Position numbers and translations under genes: made by a program. From the NCBI RefSeq assembly GCF_028532725.1, contig NZ_JAQKGU010000002.1, forward strand, positions 1 through 64,000: a stretch of 64,000 nucleotides of DNA. The letters are read 5' to 3'. Below are positions 36,037 through 46,338 of this stretch, piece by piece (within the stretch, counting starts at the first letter, position 1; every line of letters starts with the position of its first letter). The notes below the pieces were generated by a model. The model did not search any database and was not told the DNA's origin. It worked only from the letters and a program-made list of their open reading frames with translations. Source of the stretch: Desulfovibrio sp. Fe33. GTDB taxonomy: Bacteria; Desulfobacterota; Desulfovibrionia; Desulfovibrionales; Desulfovibrionaceae.

Positions 36037-37458
36037 ATGCTTTTCTTTTTCGGATGCGTAGGCCTGCTCATCGCGGGATATTTCATCTACGGCACGTTCG
36101 TGGATCGCGTTTTCGGTTCTGACGAGAACCGCGTCACCCCGGCCGTGGCCATGGCCGACGGCATCGACTACATGGTCATGCCCAAATGGAAGATCATCTT
36201 CATCCAGGTGCTGGATATCGCGGGCATCGGCCCCATCTTCGGCCCCATCCTGGGCGCGCTCTACGGCCCCGTGGCCATGATCTGGATCGTCATCGGCTGT
36301 ATTTTCGGCGGCGCGGTGCACGACTATTTCTCCGGAATGCTTTCCGTGCGCAACAACGGCGCGTCCATTCCCGAGGTGGTCGGCGAGTATCTCGGCATGT
36401 CGGCCCGCCAGGTCATGCGCCTGTTCTCCTTCATCCTGCTCATGCTGGTCGGCGTGGTCTTCGTGCTCTCCCCGGCCAAGTTGCTCAACGGTTTGACCGG
36501 CATCGACACCGGCCTGCTGGTCATGGCCATCTTCGCCTACTACTTCCTGGCGACCATCCTGCCCATCGACAAGATCATCGGCCGCATCTATCCATTGCTC
36601 GGATTCCTGCTCCTGGCCATGACCGTGTCCCTGTTCGTCGCCCTGATGCTCTCCAGCCACGAAGTGCTGCCCAACCTGGCCTTCAGCAACATGCACCCCG
36701 GCGACAAGCCCATCTGGCCGCTGCTCTTCATCACCATTTCGTGCAGCGCCATCTCCGGTTTCCACTCCACCCAGTCCCCGCTCATGGCCCGCTGCGTCGC
36801 GAATGAGCGCCAGGGCCGAGCCGTGTTCTACGGCTCCATGATCATCGAAGGCATCATCGGCCTGGTTTGGTGCGCGCTGGGCATTTCCTTCTACGACAAT
36901 CCCCAGGCCCTGTCCTCGGTCATCGCCGCAGGCTCCCCTTCCGCGGTCGTCGCCGAAGTCTCCCGCTCCCTGCTCGGCACCGTCGGCGGCGGTTTGGCCA
37001 TCCTGGCCGTCATCGTCCTGCCCATCACCAGCGGCGACACCGCGTTCCGGTCCACCCGCCTGATCGTGGCCGAGACCTTCAAGGTCAAGCAGGACGCCGC
37101 CGTCAAGCGGTTGATGATCTCCATTCCGTTGTTCGTCATCGGCTATGTCATCTCCACCCAGAACTTCTCGACCATCTGGCGGTACTTCGGCTTCTCCAAC
37201 CAGTGCCTGAGCGCCCTGGTCCTGTGGACCTCCGCCGCCTACCTGGCGCAGCGCGGCAAGCTGCACTGGATCGCCACCATCCCGGCCGTCTTCATGACCG
37301 CTGTCTGCGTGACCTTCATCGCCAACGCCCAGATCGGTTTCGGATTGTCCTACGACACCTCCGTGATCATCGGCCTGGTGGGTGCCGCCGCGCTCTTCGC
37401 GGCCTTCCTCTTCAAGTTCGTCTTCTCCGGCAAGACCGTGGCAGAAACCTCCGCCTAG
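36037..37458 (+). CDS. cstA: CstA-family transporter (short form)
   Basis: 473 residues with about 12 to 13 membrane helices. DRVFGSDENRVTPAVAMADGIDY near the N-terminus and IAGIGPIFGPILGALYGP are CstA signatures; ISGFHSTQSPLMARC is another. It is shorter than E. coli CstA/BtsT (about 700 residues), as many non-enteric members are. Family members take up pyruvate or peptides during starvation. The upstream LytS/LytT pair and repeats make it a BtsSR-BtsT-like unit. CGGAGG precedes the ATG. Confidence 0.9.
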   Translation: MLFFFGCVGLLIAGYFIYGTFVDRVFGSDENRVTPAVAMADGIDYMVMPKWKIIFIQVLDIAGIGPIFGPILGALYGPVAMIWIVIGCIFGGAVHDYFSGMLSVRNNGASIPEVVGEYLGMSARQVMRLFSFILLMLVGVVFVLSPAKLLNGLTGIDTGLLVMAIFAYYFLATILPIDKIIGRIYPLLGFLLLAMTVSLFVALMLSSHEVLPNLAFSNMHPGDKPIWPLLFITISCSAISGFHSTQSPLMARCVANERQGRAVFYGSMIIEGIIGLVWCALGISFYDNPQALSSVIAAGSPSAVVAEVSRSLLGTVGGGLAILAVIVLPITSGDTAFRSTRLIVAETFKVKQDAAVKRLMISIPLFVIGYVISTQNFSTIWRYFGFSNQCLSALVLWTSAAYLAQRGKLHWIATIPAVFMTAVCVTFIANAQIGFGLSYDTSVIIGLVGAAALFAAFLFKFVFSGKTVAETSA

Positions 37459-37492
37459 CCGTCCGCAACGGGCTGCATAGGCATTGCATAAG

Positions 37493-37526
37493 GGAAAGGC
37501 CCGCTCCGTACGGAGCGGGCCTTTCC
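37493..37526. terminator. Palindromic terminator between cstA and mlaA
   Basis: A perfect 34-bp palindrome, GGAAAGGCCCGCTCCG-TA and its complement. The convergent genes cstA and mlaA both end here. The T-tail is short on both sides. Confidence 0.7.
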
Positions 37527-37546
37527 GCGTTCGGCGGGCCGAGAAA

Positions 37547-38347
37547 TTACCGTTGGATGTCCAGCTCCCGCTTCTTCGTATAGATGAAGCGGACCATTTC
37601 GTATTCGAAGGGCGAGCCGGTGGAGTGGTAGCTGAAGGCGGTGTTGGCGCGGAGGTTGATGCCGCGGATGATGAGGTCCGTCATGTCCAGAGGGCGGCTG
37701 TTCTCGATGCCCGCCGCCTGGTAGATCATGGTCATTTCCACATAGAGGACCAGGATGTCGCCGCCGAATCCGGCGGCGTCGCGCACGTTGGACGGCCCGA
37801 GAAGCGGCATGACGAAGTAGGGGCCGGAGCCGATTCCCCAGTAGCCGAGAGTCTGGCCGACATCCTCGTGCTGGCGCGGCAGCTTCTTGTTGCGCGAGGC
37901 CAGGTCGCGAACGCCGAGCACGCCGAAGCTCGAATTGATGAGGAACCGCGTGAAGGAGATGGCCGCCTTTTCCATGCGGCCCTGAAGCACGCTGTTGAAC
38001 GCCACGGGCATCTCGTTCAGGTTGTCGATGAAATTTTTCACCCCGGTTCGTATGACCTCGGGAATGAAGAACTTGTACAGGGTGGCCACCGGGAGCATGA
38101 CATATTTGTCCAGGGTGGCGTTGATCTCGTACATGTTGCGGTTCATGGGTTCCCACGGGTCCTCGATGTCCAGGAACTTCAGGGAGTCCGAATTCTCTGT
38201 CGGCCAATGATGGACGGTCGTGCGGAATCCCGTGGGCTCCAGGCCCGCCGAGGGGTCTTTCACGTCCAGGACCTTGGGGCCGCAACCGCCCAGCAGGGAC
38301 AGGGCCAGGAGCGCGGCGAGAAGCAGGGAGGCCGTGCGCGCGCTCAT
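37547..38347 (-). CDS. mlaA: MlaA (VacJ)-family outer membrane lipoprotein
   Basis: 266 residues. The start at 38347 gives a signal with lipobox LLGGC. The MlaA core begins EDPWEPMNRNMYEIN and includes TGVKNFIDNLNEMPVAFNSVLQG, SSFGVLGVRDLAS and LGYWGIGSGPYFVMPLLGPSNVRD, as in VacJ. It removes phospholipids from the outer leaflet. The ATG overlaps the stop of the upstream hydrolase gene (ATGA), so translation is coupled. No MlaBCDEF genes are in the window. Confidence 0.92.
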   Translation of the reverse strand: MSARTASLLLAALLALSLLGGCGPKVLDVKDPSAGLEPTGFRTTVHHWPTENSDSLKFLDIEDPWEPMNRNMYEINATLDKYVMLPVATLYKFFIPEVIRTGVKNFIDNLNEMPVAFNSVLQGRMEKAAISFTRFLINSSFGVLGVRDLASRNKKLPRQHEDVGQTLGYWGIGSGPYFVMPLLGPSNVRDAAGFGGDILVLYVEMTMIYQAAGIENSRPLDMTDLIIRGINLRANTAFSYHSTGSPFEYEMVRFIYTKKRELDIQR

Positions 38348-39609
38348 TGTTTCACCACGTCCTTCAATGCCCGGACAAAGGCCGGGTGCATCATGTTGCC
38401 GCAATGCCCGCCGTGTTCGAACAGGTGCGCCCGGTTGCCGAAGACCGTTTCGATGAAGCGCACGTCCTCGGGAGCGAGGATGACGTCGTCCCTGGTCCCG
38501 ACCACCACGACGTTTTTCGTCTCGGCGAGCCAGTCCCGGATGTATTCCAGGCTGGACCGTTCGATCACCTCCGCCCGGCTGGCGGTGGGATCGTTATAGC
38601 GCAGATAGGGCAGCAGAAATTCGTTCAGGTAGTCCTCGAAGGAGATGTCGAAGGCCTGGCGGGCGTAGGCCATGAGCGGAGTGGCCGTCTTGAGCGGGTA
38701 GCGGTCCGGCGGAACAATGTACTCGGCGCGGAGGCAGACGTCCGAAGAGAAGATCATGGACGCGGAGGACACCCGGAAGGCGGCTCCGATCAAGGTCTTG
38801 AAGTCGCGCTCGTCCAGGTTGAAGTCCGTTATCATGTCATAGAGGAAATCATCGTCCAGGTCGGTCACTTCCGCGTGCAGATAGTAGTCGGAGAAACGGT
38901 CGATGAACCCCTCGATCTCTTGGTGCACCGTGGTCCGCCCGAGGTTTTCCTCGGTCACCCAGGAGTCGAGCCGTCTGACCGAGCGGTACAGGGACACGGG
39001 CGGATTTATCATGATCGCCTTTTGGAAGCCGAATTCGTGCGTCCTCGCGTCCCGTTCGGCCAGAAAGGCCGCGTGCAGGCCGCCCAGGCTGTAGCCTGCC
39101 AGGCTGTAGCCGGTGATCTCGCATTCCCTGGACAGCTCTTCCCGAATCCACCCCATGACCCGGTTCAGGTCATCCACGTCGAAGGGGACGTACCCGGCCA
39201 CGCCGTGGGTCGACGCGCTGACCACGAAGTTCATGTGCGTGGGCGAGGACAGGGCGACCACGTGGTAGCCCGCTTCGTAGAACACCTCGGTCAGGAAGAG
39301 CATCTTGCCGGAGTTGTGCTCCGCGCCGGTACCTGCGATGACGAAGATGAGCGGAGCCGCGTGGTCCTGAAGAGCCGTGGAGAAGTTCATGTCCCGGCTG
39401 TATTCGAACACCTCCGGCACCTGGCGGCCTTCGATGCGGATGGCCCGGATATCGGGCAGGACCGGGGCCGCGAATTGGTAGCGCAGTTTTGCGGGCGTGC
39501 CCAGGACCGTGGCCCGGTACGGGTCGTCAAAAGGGTACGGCTGCTCCTCGGCCGCCGCGAAGGACGGCAGGAGCAAAAGAAGGAGGATGAGAGCGCAGAG
39601 TGTTCGCAT
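38344..39609 (-). CDS. Secreted alpha/beta hydrolase
   Basis: 421 residues with a signal peptide (cut near FAAA-EE). The hydrolase fold shows the nucleophile elbow GYSLGG, a likely acid in GTRDDVILAPED and a His in HGGHCGN near the C-terminus. VIAGTGAEHNSGKM may form the oxyanion region. It should act on an ester in the periplasm or outer membrane. Coupling with mlaA by a 4-base overlap suggests a phospholipid or fatty-acid ester substrate. That link is an inference. Confidence 0.8.
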   Translation of the reverse strand: MRTLCALILLLLLLPSFAAAEEQPYPFDDPYRATVLGTPAKLRYQFAAPVLPDIRAIRIEGRQVPEVFEYSRDMNFSTALQDHAAPLIFVIAGTGAEHNSGKMLFLTEVFYEAGYHVVALSSPTHMNFVVSASTHGVAGYVPFDVDDLNRVMGWIREELSRECEITGYSLAGYSLGGLHAAFLAERDARTHEFGFQKAIMINPPVSLYRSVRRLDSWVTEENLGRTTVHQEIEGFIDRFSDYYLHAEVTDLDDDFLYDMITDFNLDERDFKTLIGAAFRVSSASMIFSSDVCLRAEYIVPPDRYPLKTATPLMAYARQAFDISFEDYLNEFLLPYLRYNDPTASRAEVIERSSLEYIRDWLAETKNVVVVGTRDDVILAPEDVRFIETVFGNRAHLFEHGGHCGNMMHPAFVRALKDVVKQ

Positions 39610-39715
39610 TGGGTGGTCTGTTCCTGGCCGGACAACCCCGGCAATGCAGCCTGTTAGCCCGGCTCTTCGGGAAAATCAATGTTCTTGGGGAAGGGGGGAT
39701 CTTCCGCTCTCGGTC

Positions 39716-41740
39716 CTATTTTAGCGGTTCCACCTCGGCCTTGTTGCAGTGAAATGCGCAGGTGTTGCCCATGTCCGTGATGCGCTGGCTGGTGAGTTGG
39801 TTGGAGCCCTCGCCGGGGCGGGCGTTGGGCCAGTGAAGCCCCTCGGCCACGAGCAGGTCCGGTCGGGTGTCCTTGGTCACTTCGGCCCGGACAACGATCT
39901 GGCCGCGGCCGTTGAACACCCGGACGGTCATGCCCTGTACGATGCCCCGAACCCTTGCGGCGTCGGGATGGATGAGCACCTTGGGGCCGCCGGTCCTTTC
40001 ACGGATGGATTCGATTTCGTTGAAGGCGGAATTGAGCAACAGCGGGTGGGGCGGGGTGATGAACTCCAGCGGATAGGCGTCGCCGCCCTCGGGGTCGCGC
40101 AGCGGCGCGCCGTCGGGCAGGGGGTCGAGGCCCTGGTCGGCCATGGATTGGGAGAAGAATTCCACCTTGCCGGACGGGGTGTTGAATCCATTCGAGAACG
40201 GGTTCGGGCTGATGTTCAGGCGCACGGGTTCGCCCCGGCGCAGGGCGTCGAGGTCCACGCCTTTCATGAAGGGGGATTCGGCAGATTCGGCGAGGATGCG
40301 TTCGATGCACTGCTCCTCGGTCAGGCTGAAGACCTCGTCGTCGAAGCTCAGCCGCGCGGCCAGGGCCTGGAAGGTGTCCAGAATGGGGCGGCATTGGCCC
40401 ACGGGTTTGATGACGGGCCGCGTGATCTGAACGTAGTTATGGCCGTAGCAGCGGTAGATATCGCCCATCTCCAGGAAGCTCGCGCCGGGCAGGATGATGT
40501 CCGCGTACCGGGCCGTGTCGGTCATGTACATTTCCTGGACCACGGTGAACAAATCCTCGCGGGCCAGTCCGGCCATGACCTGCGCCGACTGCGGAGCGAC
40601 GGCCGCCGGATTGGAAAGGTAGTTGTAGAGCAGCTTGACCGGCGGGTCGGAGAGTTCGGTCAGCGCGTGTCCCAGTAGGACCATGTTCACGGTGCGCGTG
40701 CCTTCCGGGCGCAGGTCGGCGCGGGTAAGGGACGCTGCCTTGCCCGGTGCGCCGCCCAGGGATCGGGTTATGCCGCCGCCCGGCTTGGCAAAGGCGTTGA
40801 CCAGCGCCGGGAGCAGGGAAATCGTGCGCATGGCCATGCCGCCCGCAAGTTGCCGAGCCGGTCCCCATCCCGTGCGGATGTATGGGGCGCGGGCCGTGCC
40901 GTAGCCGCGGGCCAGTCCGCGGATTTCGTCCTCGCGCAGTCCGCAGACTTCGGCGGCGCGGGCCGGAGGCCAGTCCATGACGCGCTCCTTGAGCCGGTCG
41001 AAGCCCACGGTCTGCGTCGCGATGAAGTCGTGGTCGAGCATGTCCTCGGCGATGAGCACGTGCATGACGGCGAGCGCCAGGGCCGCGTCCGTGCCGGGGC
41101 GAAGCATGATGTGGCGGTCGGCTTCCTTGGCCGTGGGGTTGCGGTAGGGGTCGACGACAACGATCTTCGCGCCGTTCTTGCGGGCGCGGAGGAAGTGCGG
41201 CCAGGCGTGGACGTTGGTCACCAGAGTGTTGTTGCCCCAGATGATGATGAAGTCGGATTTGGCCGCTTCCTGGATTTCGGTGCTCGGACCGGAGCCGAGG
41301 CTGGCCTTGAAGCCCGCCGTTGCGGCCGGGCCGCAGATGGTGGCGTCCAGGCGGCTCGCGCCGAGCTTGTTGAAGAAGGCGTCGCCCGAGTGGCGGTGGA
41401 CCAGCCCCATGTGCCCGGCGTAGGAATAGGGCAGGACGGCCTCGGGACCGAACTCGCCGACCACCCGCCGGATGTTGTCGGCCACTTCATCCAGCGCCTC
41501 GTCCCAGGTAATGGGTTCGAACTCGCCGCTTCCCTTGGGGCCGGTTCGCCTGAGCGGTTCGGTCAGCCGCTCCGGGCCGTGAACGTGTTCCGGGAACCGC
41601 GCTCCCTTCTTGCAGATGAACCCCTGGGTGTAGGGATGGTCGGGGTCGCCCTTGACCCGGGTGATCCTTCCGTCCTCGACCTGGGCCAGCAGGCCGCAGG
41701 TATCGGGACAGTCCTTGGTGCAAACCGCGCGCTTCCACAT
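39716..41740 (-). CDS. Molybdopterin-dependent oxidoreductase (DMSO reductase superfamily)
   Basis: 674 residues. The start MWKRAVCTKDCPDTCG at 41740 has GGAG upstream; the longer frame adds unrelated residues. The first Cys block CTKDCPDTC and GFICKKG form a 4Fe-4S site. Mo-bisPGD motifs are IIIWGNNTLVTN, VVVDPYRNPTAKEAD, IRTGWGPARQL, LLYNYLSNPAA and the C-terminal molydop_binding domain (PLLLNSAFNEIES). ATICGPAATAG may hold the metal-ligand Cys. There is no Tat signal, so it is probably cytoplasmic. No Fe-S or membrane partner gene is adjacent, so the substrate is unknown. Confidence 0.87.
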   Translation of the reverse strand: MWKRAVCTKDCPDTCGLLAQVEDGRITRVKGDPDHPYTQGFICKKGARFPEHVHGPERLTEPLRRTGPKGSGEFEPITWDEALDEVADNIRRVVGEFGPEAVLPYSYAGHMGLVHRHSGDAFFNKLGASRLDATICGPAATAGFKASLGSGPSTEIQEAAKSDFIIIWGNNTLVTNVHAWPHFLRARKNGAKIVVVDPYRNPTAKEADRHIMLRPGTDAALALAVMHVLIAEDMLDHDFIATQTVGFDRLKERVMDWPPARAAEVCGLREDEIRGLARGYGTARAPYIRTGWGPARQLAGGMAMRTISLLPALVNAFAKPGGGITRSLGGAPGKAASLTRADLRPEGTRTVNMVLLGHALTELSDPPVKLLYNYLSNPAAVAPQSAQVMAGLAREDLFTVVQEMYMTDTARYADIILPGASFLEMGDIYRCYGHNYVQITRPVIKPVGQCRPILDTFQALAARLSFDDEVFSLTEEQCIERILAESAESPFMKGVDLDALRRGEPVRLNISPNPFSNGFNTPSGKVEFFSQSMADQGLDPLPDGAPLRDPEGGDAYPLEFITPPHPLLLNSAFNEIESIRERTGGPKVLIHPDAARVRGIVQGMTVRVFNGRGQIVVRAEVTKDTRPDLLVAEGLHWPNARPGEGSNQLTSQRITDMGNTCAFHCNKAEVEPLK

Positions 41741-41972
41741 GATGATTCTCCGTCTCGGCAATGAGGTTGTGTCGGGGGCGGGCCGCCGTGGGAAGAGAGG
41801 CGGCAAGTCTGTGAAGATTTGCATAATTCGGGGGAGTTTTCCAGTCGGAAACGGTTGAAACCGTAAAGCGGTTTGCCGATTCCTTTGCAAGTGGACACCC
41901 GAGCGCTTTGCGCGTATTTCGATCAAAATTCTTGATCTTTATTTCAGCTCACGCGCAGACGTCGGATTTATA
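41741..41972. other. Divergent promoter region of the oxidoreductase and cobDQ genes
   Basis: 232 bp. The region turns AT-rich toward cobDQ (AAAATTCTTGATCTTTATTT at 41926-41945). No cobalamin riboswitch consensus (B12 box) is seen on either strand. Confidence 0.4.
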
Positions 41973-44648
41973 ATGGTAAAGCAGAATATTTTCGAAGGGA
42001 TACCGGAAATCCTGGATGAACGAAGGTTCGCCCACGGGGGGAATCGGCGGCGCATGGCCGAGGCCGCCGGATGCTCGCCGGACGACATCCTTGATTTTTC
42101 GGCCAACGTGAACCCGCTGGGGCCGCCGAAGTGGCTCGGGCAGGTGGTCGGCCAGGCGCTCCAGGACGTGGATTCCTACCCCGACCCGGACTGCGCCGGG
42201 CTCGTCATGGCCGCGGCCGAGCGGTACAAGGTATGGCCCACCCAGGTCGTGGCGGGCAACGGCGCTTCCGAGCTGCTTTTCGCCGTGGCGGGGCTTAAGG
42301 GGTTCCGCCGGGCCATCATCCCGTCGCCCACCTATGTGGATTACGCCCGGTCCTGCGCCGCCCACGGGCTGGCCGTGGTGGAACCGCCCCTGACCGAAGA
42401 CTTTCAGGTCGACTTTCCGGCCATGGGGCCGCTGCTGTCCTCGCCGTCCCTGGTATTTCTATGCAGCCCGAACAACCCTTCGGGGGCACTGGTGCCCGCA
42501 GGCGACCTGCGCGAGGTGGCGGCCATGTTTCCGAAGTCGGTCTTCGTGGTGGACGAGTCGTTCGCCGAATTCCTGCCCGGGGACGCCGATCGGCTGACCC
42601 GCGACCGGCCGTCGAACGTCATCACCGTCCTCTCCCTGACCAAGACCTACGCCATCCCCGGCCTGCGGCTCGGCCTGGCCTTCGCCGACCCGGACATGAT
42701 CCTGCGCATCCGCCGGTCCATGCCTTCCTGGTCAGTGAACGGGCTGGCCCAGAAAGTCGGCGAGCGGTGCCTGAAGGACGCGCCCTATCTGGAGGAGACC
42801 CGCGAGCAGACGAAGTTGCTGCGCGAGATGCTGGCTTCGGGGCTGCGCCAGGTGCCGGGCATCAAGGTCATGCCCGGCTCGGCCAACTATCTCCTGTGCC
42901 GCATGGACAGGGTGGGGCAGGACGCGACGCTTTTGCGGGACCGCCTGCTCATGGAGCACCGTATCGCCATACGGCTGTGCGGCAACTATACGGGCCTGGA
43001 CGACCGCTGGTTCCGGGTGGCCGTGCGCGGCCGCGACGACAATGAAAGGCTCATCCGGGCCATGGAGGCCGTGGCGGGCACGGCGCGCGGCCCGGTGGTC
43101 CGGCGGACCCGTAAAACCCCCGCCCTGATGATCCAGGGGACCAGTTCCAACGCGGGCAAGTCCGTGCTGGCCGCGGCCTTTTGCCGCATACTTCTTCAGG
43201 ACGGCTACAACGTGGCCCCGTTCAAGGCCCAGAACATGTCCCTCAACTCCTTCGTCACCGACAAGGGCGGAGAGATGGGGCGCGCCCAGGTGACCCAGGC
43301 CATGGCCTGCCGCCTCAACCCGGACGTGCGCATGAATCCGGTGCTGCTCAAGCCCGGTTCGGATACCGGCTCCCAGGTCATCGTTATGGGGCGGCCCGTG
43401 GGCAACATGGCCGTGCGCGAATACGTGGAGTACAAGCCGCGCGCCTGGGAGGCGGTCAAGGCCGCCTACGATTCGCTGGCCAACGAGCACGACGTCATGG
43501 TGCTGGAAGGGGCGGGCAGCCCCGCCGAGGTCAATCTCAAGCACCACGACATCGTCAACATGGCCATGGCCGAGTACGCTGAGGCCCGCGTTCTGCTGAC
43601 CGGGGACATCGACCGGGGCGGCGTGTTCGCCTCCATCGTCGGGACCATGAGCCTGCTTACTGCCAAGGAGCGCGGCCTGGTGGAGGGCTATGTCATCAAC
43701 CGGTTCCGGGGCGACGCCTCCCTGCTCGACCCGGCTTTCAGCCAGATGTTCGAGCGCACGGGCAAGCCGGTGCTCGGCACGGTGCCGTACATCCATTCCC
43801 TTGGGCTGCCCGAGGAGGACTCGGTCTCGTTCAAGGAAGGATTCCGTCCCGACGGCGACAAGCTCCCGGAGGACCAGTGCGTGGACATCGTGGTCCTGGA
43901 TCTGCCGCGCATCTCCAATTTCAACGATATCGACCCGCTGCACGCGGAACCGGACGTGCGCATCCGCGTGGTGGCCGACGCCCGGGACGTGGGGACTCCT
44001 GACGCAGTGATAATTCCCGGCTCCAAGTCCACGGTGCCGGACATGCGCGCCCTCAAGGGCACGGGCATGGCCGCTGCGCTGCGCGCGCTGGCCGGGAGCC
44101 GCACGCGCATTGTCGGCATCTGCGGCGGGTTCCAGATGTTGGGCCGGACAGTGGACGATCCCTACGGGCTGGAGTCCGAGACCACCCGAGTGGAGGGCTT
44201 CGACCTTCTGCCCGTGCAGACCACGCTGTCGCCGGAAAAGACCCTGACCCGCACCTTCGGGACCCATTCGGCCTCGGGGCTGCCGGTGCACGGCTACGAG
44301 ATTCACCACGGCCTTACCGAGCCGCTTTCCGGAGATCTGCGCGTGGCCATGCGCGACGGCGCCGGGGAGCCGCTGGGCTACATGCGTTCGGACGGGCGGG
44401 TGTTCGGCACCTACCTGCACGGCCTGTTCGACGCCGACGGGTTCCGCCGCTGGTTCATCGACCAGTTGCGCATGGACAAGGGGTTGTCGCCCCTGGAAGG
44501 GGCAAGGACCGTCTTCGGGTTGGAGGACGCCCTGGACCACCTGGCCTCGGTGGTGCGCGAGGCGGTGGATATGAACGCCGTCTATCGTGCGCTGGGCCTG
44601 TCGGACGGGTGCGCCCAGGCCTCGCTGTTCAGGCGCAAGGACGCCTGA
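41973..44648 (+). CDS. cobQ: Fused CobD-like aminotransferase/decarboxylase and cobyric acid synthase CobQ
   Basis: 891 residues made of two cobalamin enzymes. Residues 1-370 form a HisC-like PLP protein, [20 protein letters not shown] and K224 in [14 protein letters not shown], like threonine-phosphate decarboxylase CobD, which makes the aminopropanol linker. Residues about 383-891 are CobQ: P-loop GTSSNAGKS (389-397), [25 protein letters not shown], and a glutaminase-type domain with C717 in [10 protein letters not shown] and HGLFD. CobQ amidates the corrin ring before the linker is attached. The ribosome site is weak. Confidence 0.92.
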   Translation: MVKQNIFEGIPEILDERRFAHGGNRRRMAEAAGCSPDDILDFSANVNPLGPPKWLGQVVGQALQDVDSYPDPDCAGLVMAAAERYKVWPTQVVAGNGASELLFAVAGLKGFRRAIIPSPTYVDYARSCAAHGLAVVEPPLTEDFQVDFPAMGPLLSSPSLVFLCSPNNPSGALVPAGDLREVAAMFPKSVFVVDESFAEFLPGDADRLTRDRPSNVITVLSLTKTYAIPGLRLGLAFADPDMILRIRRSMPSWSVNGLAQKVGERCLKDAPYLEETREQTKLLREMLASGLRQVPGIKVMPGSANYLLCRMDRVGQDATLLRDRLLMEHRIAIRLCGNYTGLDDRWFRVAVRGRDDNERLIRAMEAVAGTARGPVVRRTRKTPALMIQGTSSNAGKSVLAAAFCRILLQDGYNVAPFKAQNMSLNSFVTDKGGEMGRAQVTQAMACRLNPDVRMNPVLLKPGSDTGSQVIVMGRPVGNMAVREYVEYKPRAWEAVKAAYDSLANEHDVMVLEGAGSPAEVNLKHHDIVNMAMAEYAEARVLLTGDIDRGGVFASIVGTMSLLTAKERGLVEGYVINRFRGDASLLDPAFSQMFERTGKPVLGTVPYIHSLGLPEEDSVSFKEGFRPDGDKLPEDQCVDIVVLDLPRISNFNDIDPLHAEPDVRIRVVADARDVGTPDAVIIPGSKSTVPDMRALKGTGMAAALRALAGSRTRIVGICGGFQMLGRTVDDPYGLESETTRVEGFDLLPVQTTLSPEKTLTRTFGTHSASGLPVHGYEIHHGLTEPLSGDLRVAMRDGAGEPLGYMRSDGRVFGTYLHGLFDADGFRRWFIDQLRMDKGLSPLEGARTVFGLEDALDHLASVVREAVDMNAVYRALGLSDGCAQASLFRRKDA

Positions 44649-44664
44649 TTTAGGGAAAGCTGGA

Positions 44665-46338
44665 TCAGTCGTCGGCGCAGCGGGACGAGTCGGCCAGGGT
44701 GCAGGTGTTCTTGCCTTTGTTCTTGGAGATGTACATGGCCTGGTCCGCCTTTTTTATCAGGTCCTCTTCGGAGTGGCCGTGTTCCGGGAATACGGCCACG
44801 CCCACGCTGGCGCCGATGGTCACGGGACCCGACTTGAGGGCGATGGGCGCGCGCAGTTCCGAGACGATCTTTTCGCCGACCAGCGCCGCGTCCTGCACGC
44901 TGCCCACCTGGCTCAGGATGACCGCGAATTCGTCGCCGCCCAGCCTCGACACGGTGTCGGATTTTCTCACCGAGCCTGTCAGAATGGCGCTCACTCTCTT
45001 GAGCAGTTCGTCGCCCGCGTCATGGCCCTTGGTGTCGTTGACCGCCTTGAAGCCGTCGAGATCGATGTAGACCAGGGCCAGCCTGCGTTCGTAGCGTTCG
45101 GCCGAGACCATGGCCGAATCCAGCCGGTCGAAGAAAAGTTTGCGGTTGGGCAGGCCGGTCAGGGCGTCGAACAAGGCCGCCTCCACCAACTGGTCCTGGT
45201 ATATCCGACGCCGGGCCACGGCCATCGCCAGTGTCCACGCGCCGAAGTTCATGATGATGAAGAGCGCGCCGCCGAATCCGAGCAGTTTGAGCTTGAGCCG
45301 GTTCGCCGGACCGTTCAGGACGTCGGGATGCACCCGTGAGGCCAGGGTCCAGACGTAGGGGGCGGAGACTCCGGCACCGGCGGACGCCACCGCGAGGGCG
45401 TTCAATTTGATGCTGAATTTCTGCATATGGGCCAGTGGGTGCAGCTTGGCGAAGGTGAACAGGCCGTTTTCGGTCAGGAGCTGGCCTTGCTCGCCCGCCT
45501 TGAAGCTGTGCCACTCGGCCGGGAAGCTGTTGGCGAAGGAGACGTCTTTCCGGCCGGGATACATGAACCCCCACTCGTCGTCCGGCGTGGGCCCCAGGAG
45601 CCAGTAGCCCTGGCAGTTGAGGAGCAGACTCAGCCCCTCCGCCGTGGTGCCCGTCCAGAGTATGGTGTCCAGAAGGTCCTGCGCGTTGTAGTTGATGAGG
45701 ACGATGCCCCGCTTGCGCCTGTATGTGTCGAACACGGGCGTGCCGATGCGCAGCATGGGCCGCGCCGGCTGCTCTATCAGGCCGTGTTCTACGTTGAGGT
45801 CCATGGGGGAGAGGAAGATATTTCCCTCGTTCAGGGCGAAGGTCTCCTCGAAGTAATAGCGCCCGCTTTTATCCTGAAGGCGGCTCTCGGGGACGACTTC
45901 GCCCAGACCGTTACGGTAGTTGATGCGTACCTGTTCCACGCCCTGTTCGTTCAGGAAGCGGATCTGGTCGTAGTCCCGGCGGCTGGCCGCCAGGTGCAGG
46001 TACTCCCGCTCCATGTCCATAACGGCCCGCCGGTCGCCGGTGTCCAGGTGCATGATGAGCTCGTTCTGCTCGGCCAGGAACAGGACGTCGGCCACGACGC
46101 GGTCGAGAATCCGCTCGATGGCCACTCGTTGCAGCTCCAGCGAGTTGGCTTCCGTGATCTTCAGCCGTTCGAGGAAATTGTCCTTTTCAATATGATATAT
46201 GAGGGAACCGCCGCCCACGAGGACGAGGACGACGGCAGTGAAAAGCGCCAGGAAAATACGCACCCCCCGCAGAATGACCATGCGGTCCTCTCCGGGCATT
46301 TTGCCGATTCCGGGGCGGTGTTTCCTATTTATGAACAT
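44665..46338 (-). CDS. Membrane diguanylate cyclase with periplasmic sensor domain
   Basis: 557 residues. TM1 (about 22-45) and TM2 (about 345-368) frame a 300-residue periplasmic Cache-like sensor (HIEKDNFLERL through ASRVHPDVLNG). The GGDEF domain follows with GGDEF at 467-471 in RLGGDEFAVIL, so it is active-type. An RxxD product-inhibition site, RKSD, lies five residues before. It should make c-di-GMP in answer to an external ligand. GAGGA precedes the ATG at 46338. It ends 16 bp from the convergent cobDQ gene. Confidence 0.9.
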   Translation of the reverse strand: MFINRKHRPGIGKMPGEDRMVILRGVRIFLALFTAVVLVLVGGGSLIYHIEKDNFLERLKITEANSLELQRVAIERILDRVVADVLFLAEQNELIMHLDTGDRRAVMDMEREYLHLAASRRDYDQIRFLNEQGVEQVRINYRNGLGEVVPESRLQDKSGRYYFEETFALNEGNIFLSPMDLNVEHGLIEQPARPMLRIGTPVFDTYRRKRGIVLINYNAQDLLDTILWTGTTAEGLSLLLNCQGYWLLGPTPDDEWGFMYPGRKDVSFANSFPAEWHSFKAGEQGQLLTENGLFTFAKLHPLAHMQKFSIKLNALAVASAGAGVSAPYVWTLASRVHPDVLNGPANRLKLKLLGFGGALFIIMNFGAWTLAMAVARRRIYQDQLVEAALFDALTGLPNRKLFFDRLDSAMVSAERYERRLALVYIDLDGFKAVNDTKGHDAGDELLKRVSAILTGSVRKSDTVSRLGGDEFAVILSQVGSVQDAALVGEKIVSELRAPIALKSGPVTIGASVGVAVFPEHGHSEEDLIKKADQAMYISKNKGKNTCTLADSSRCADD

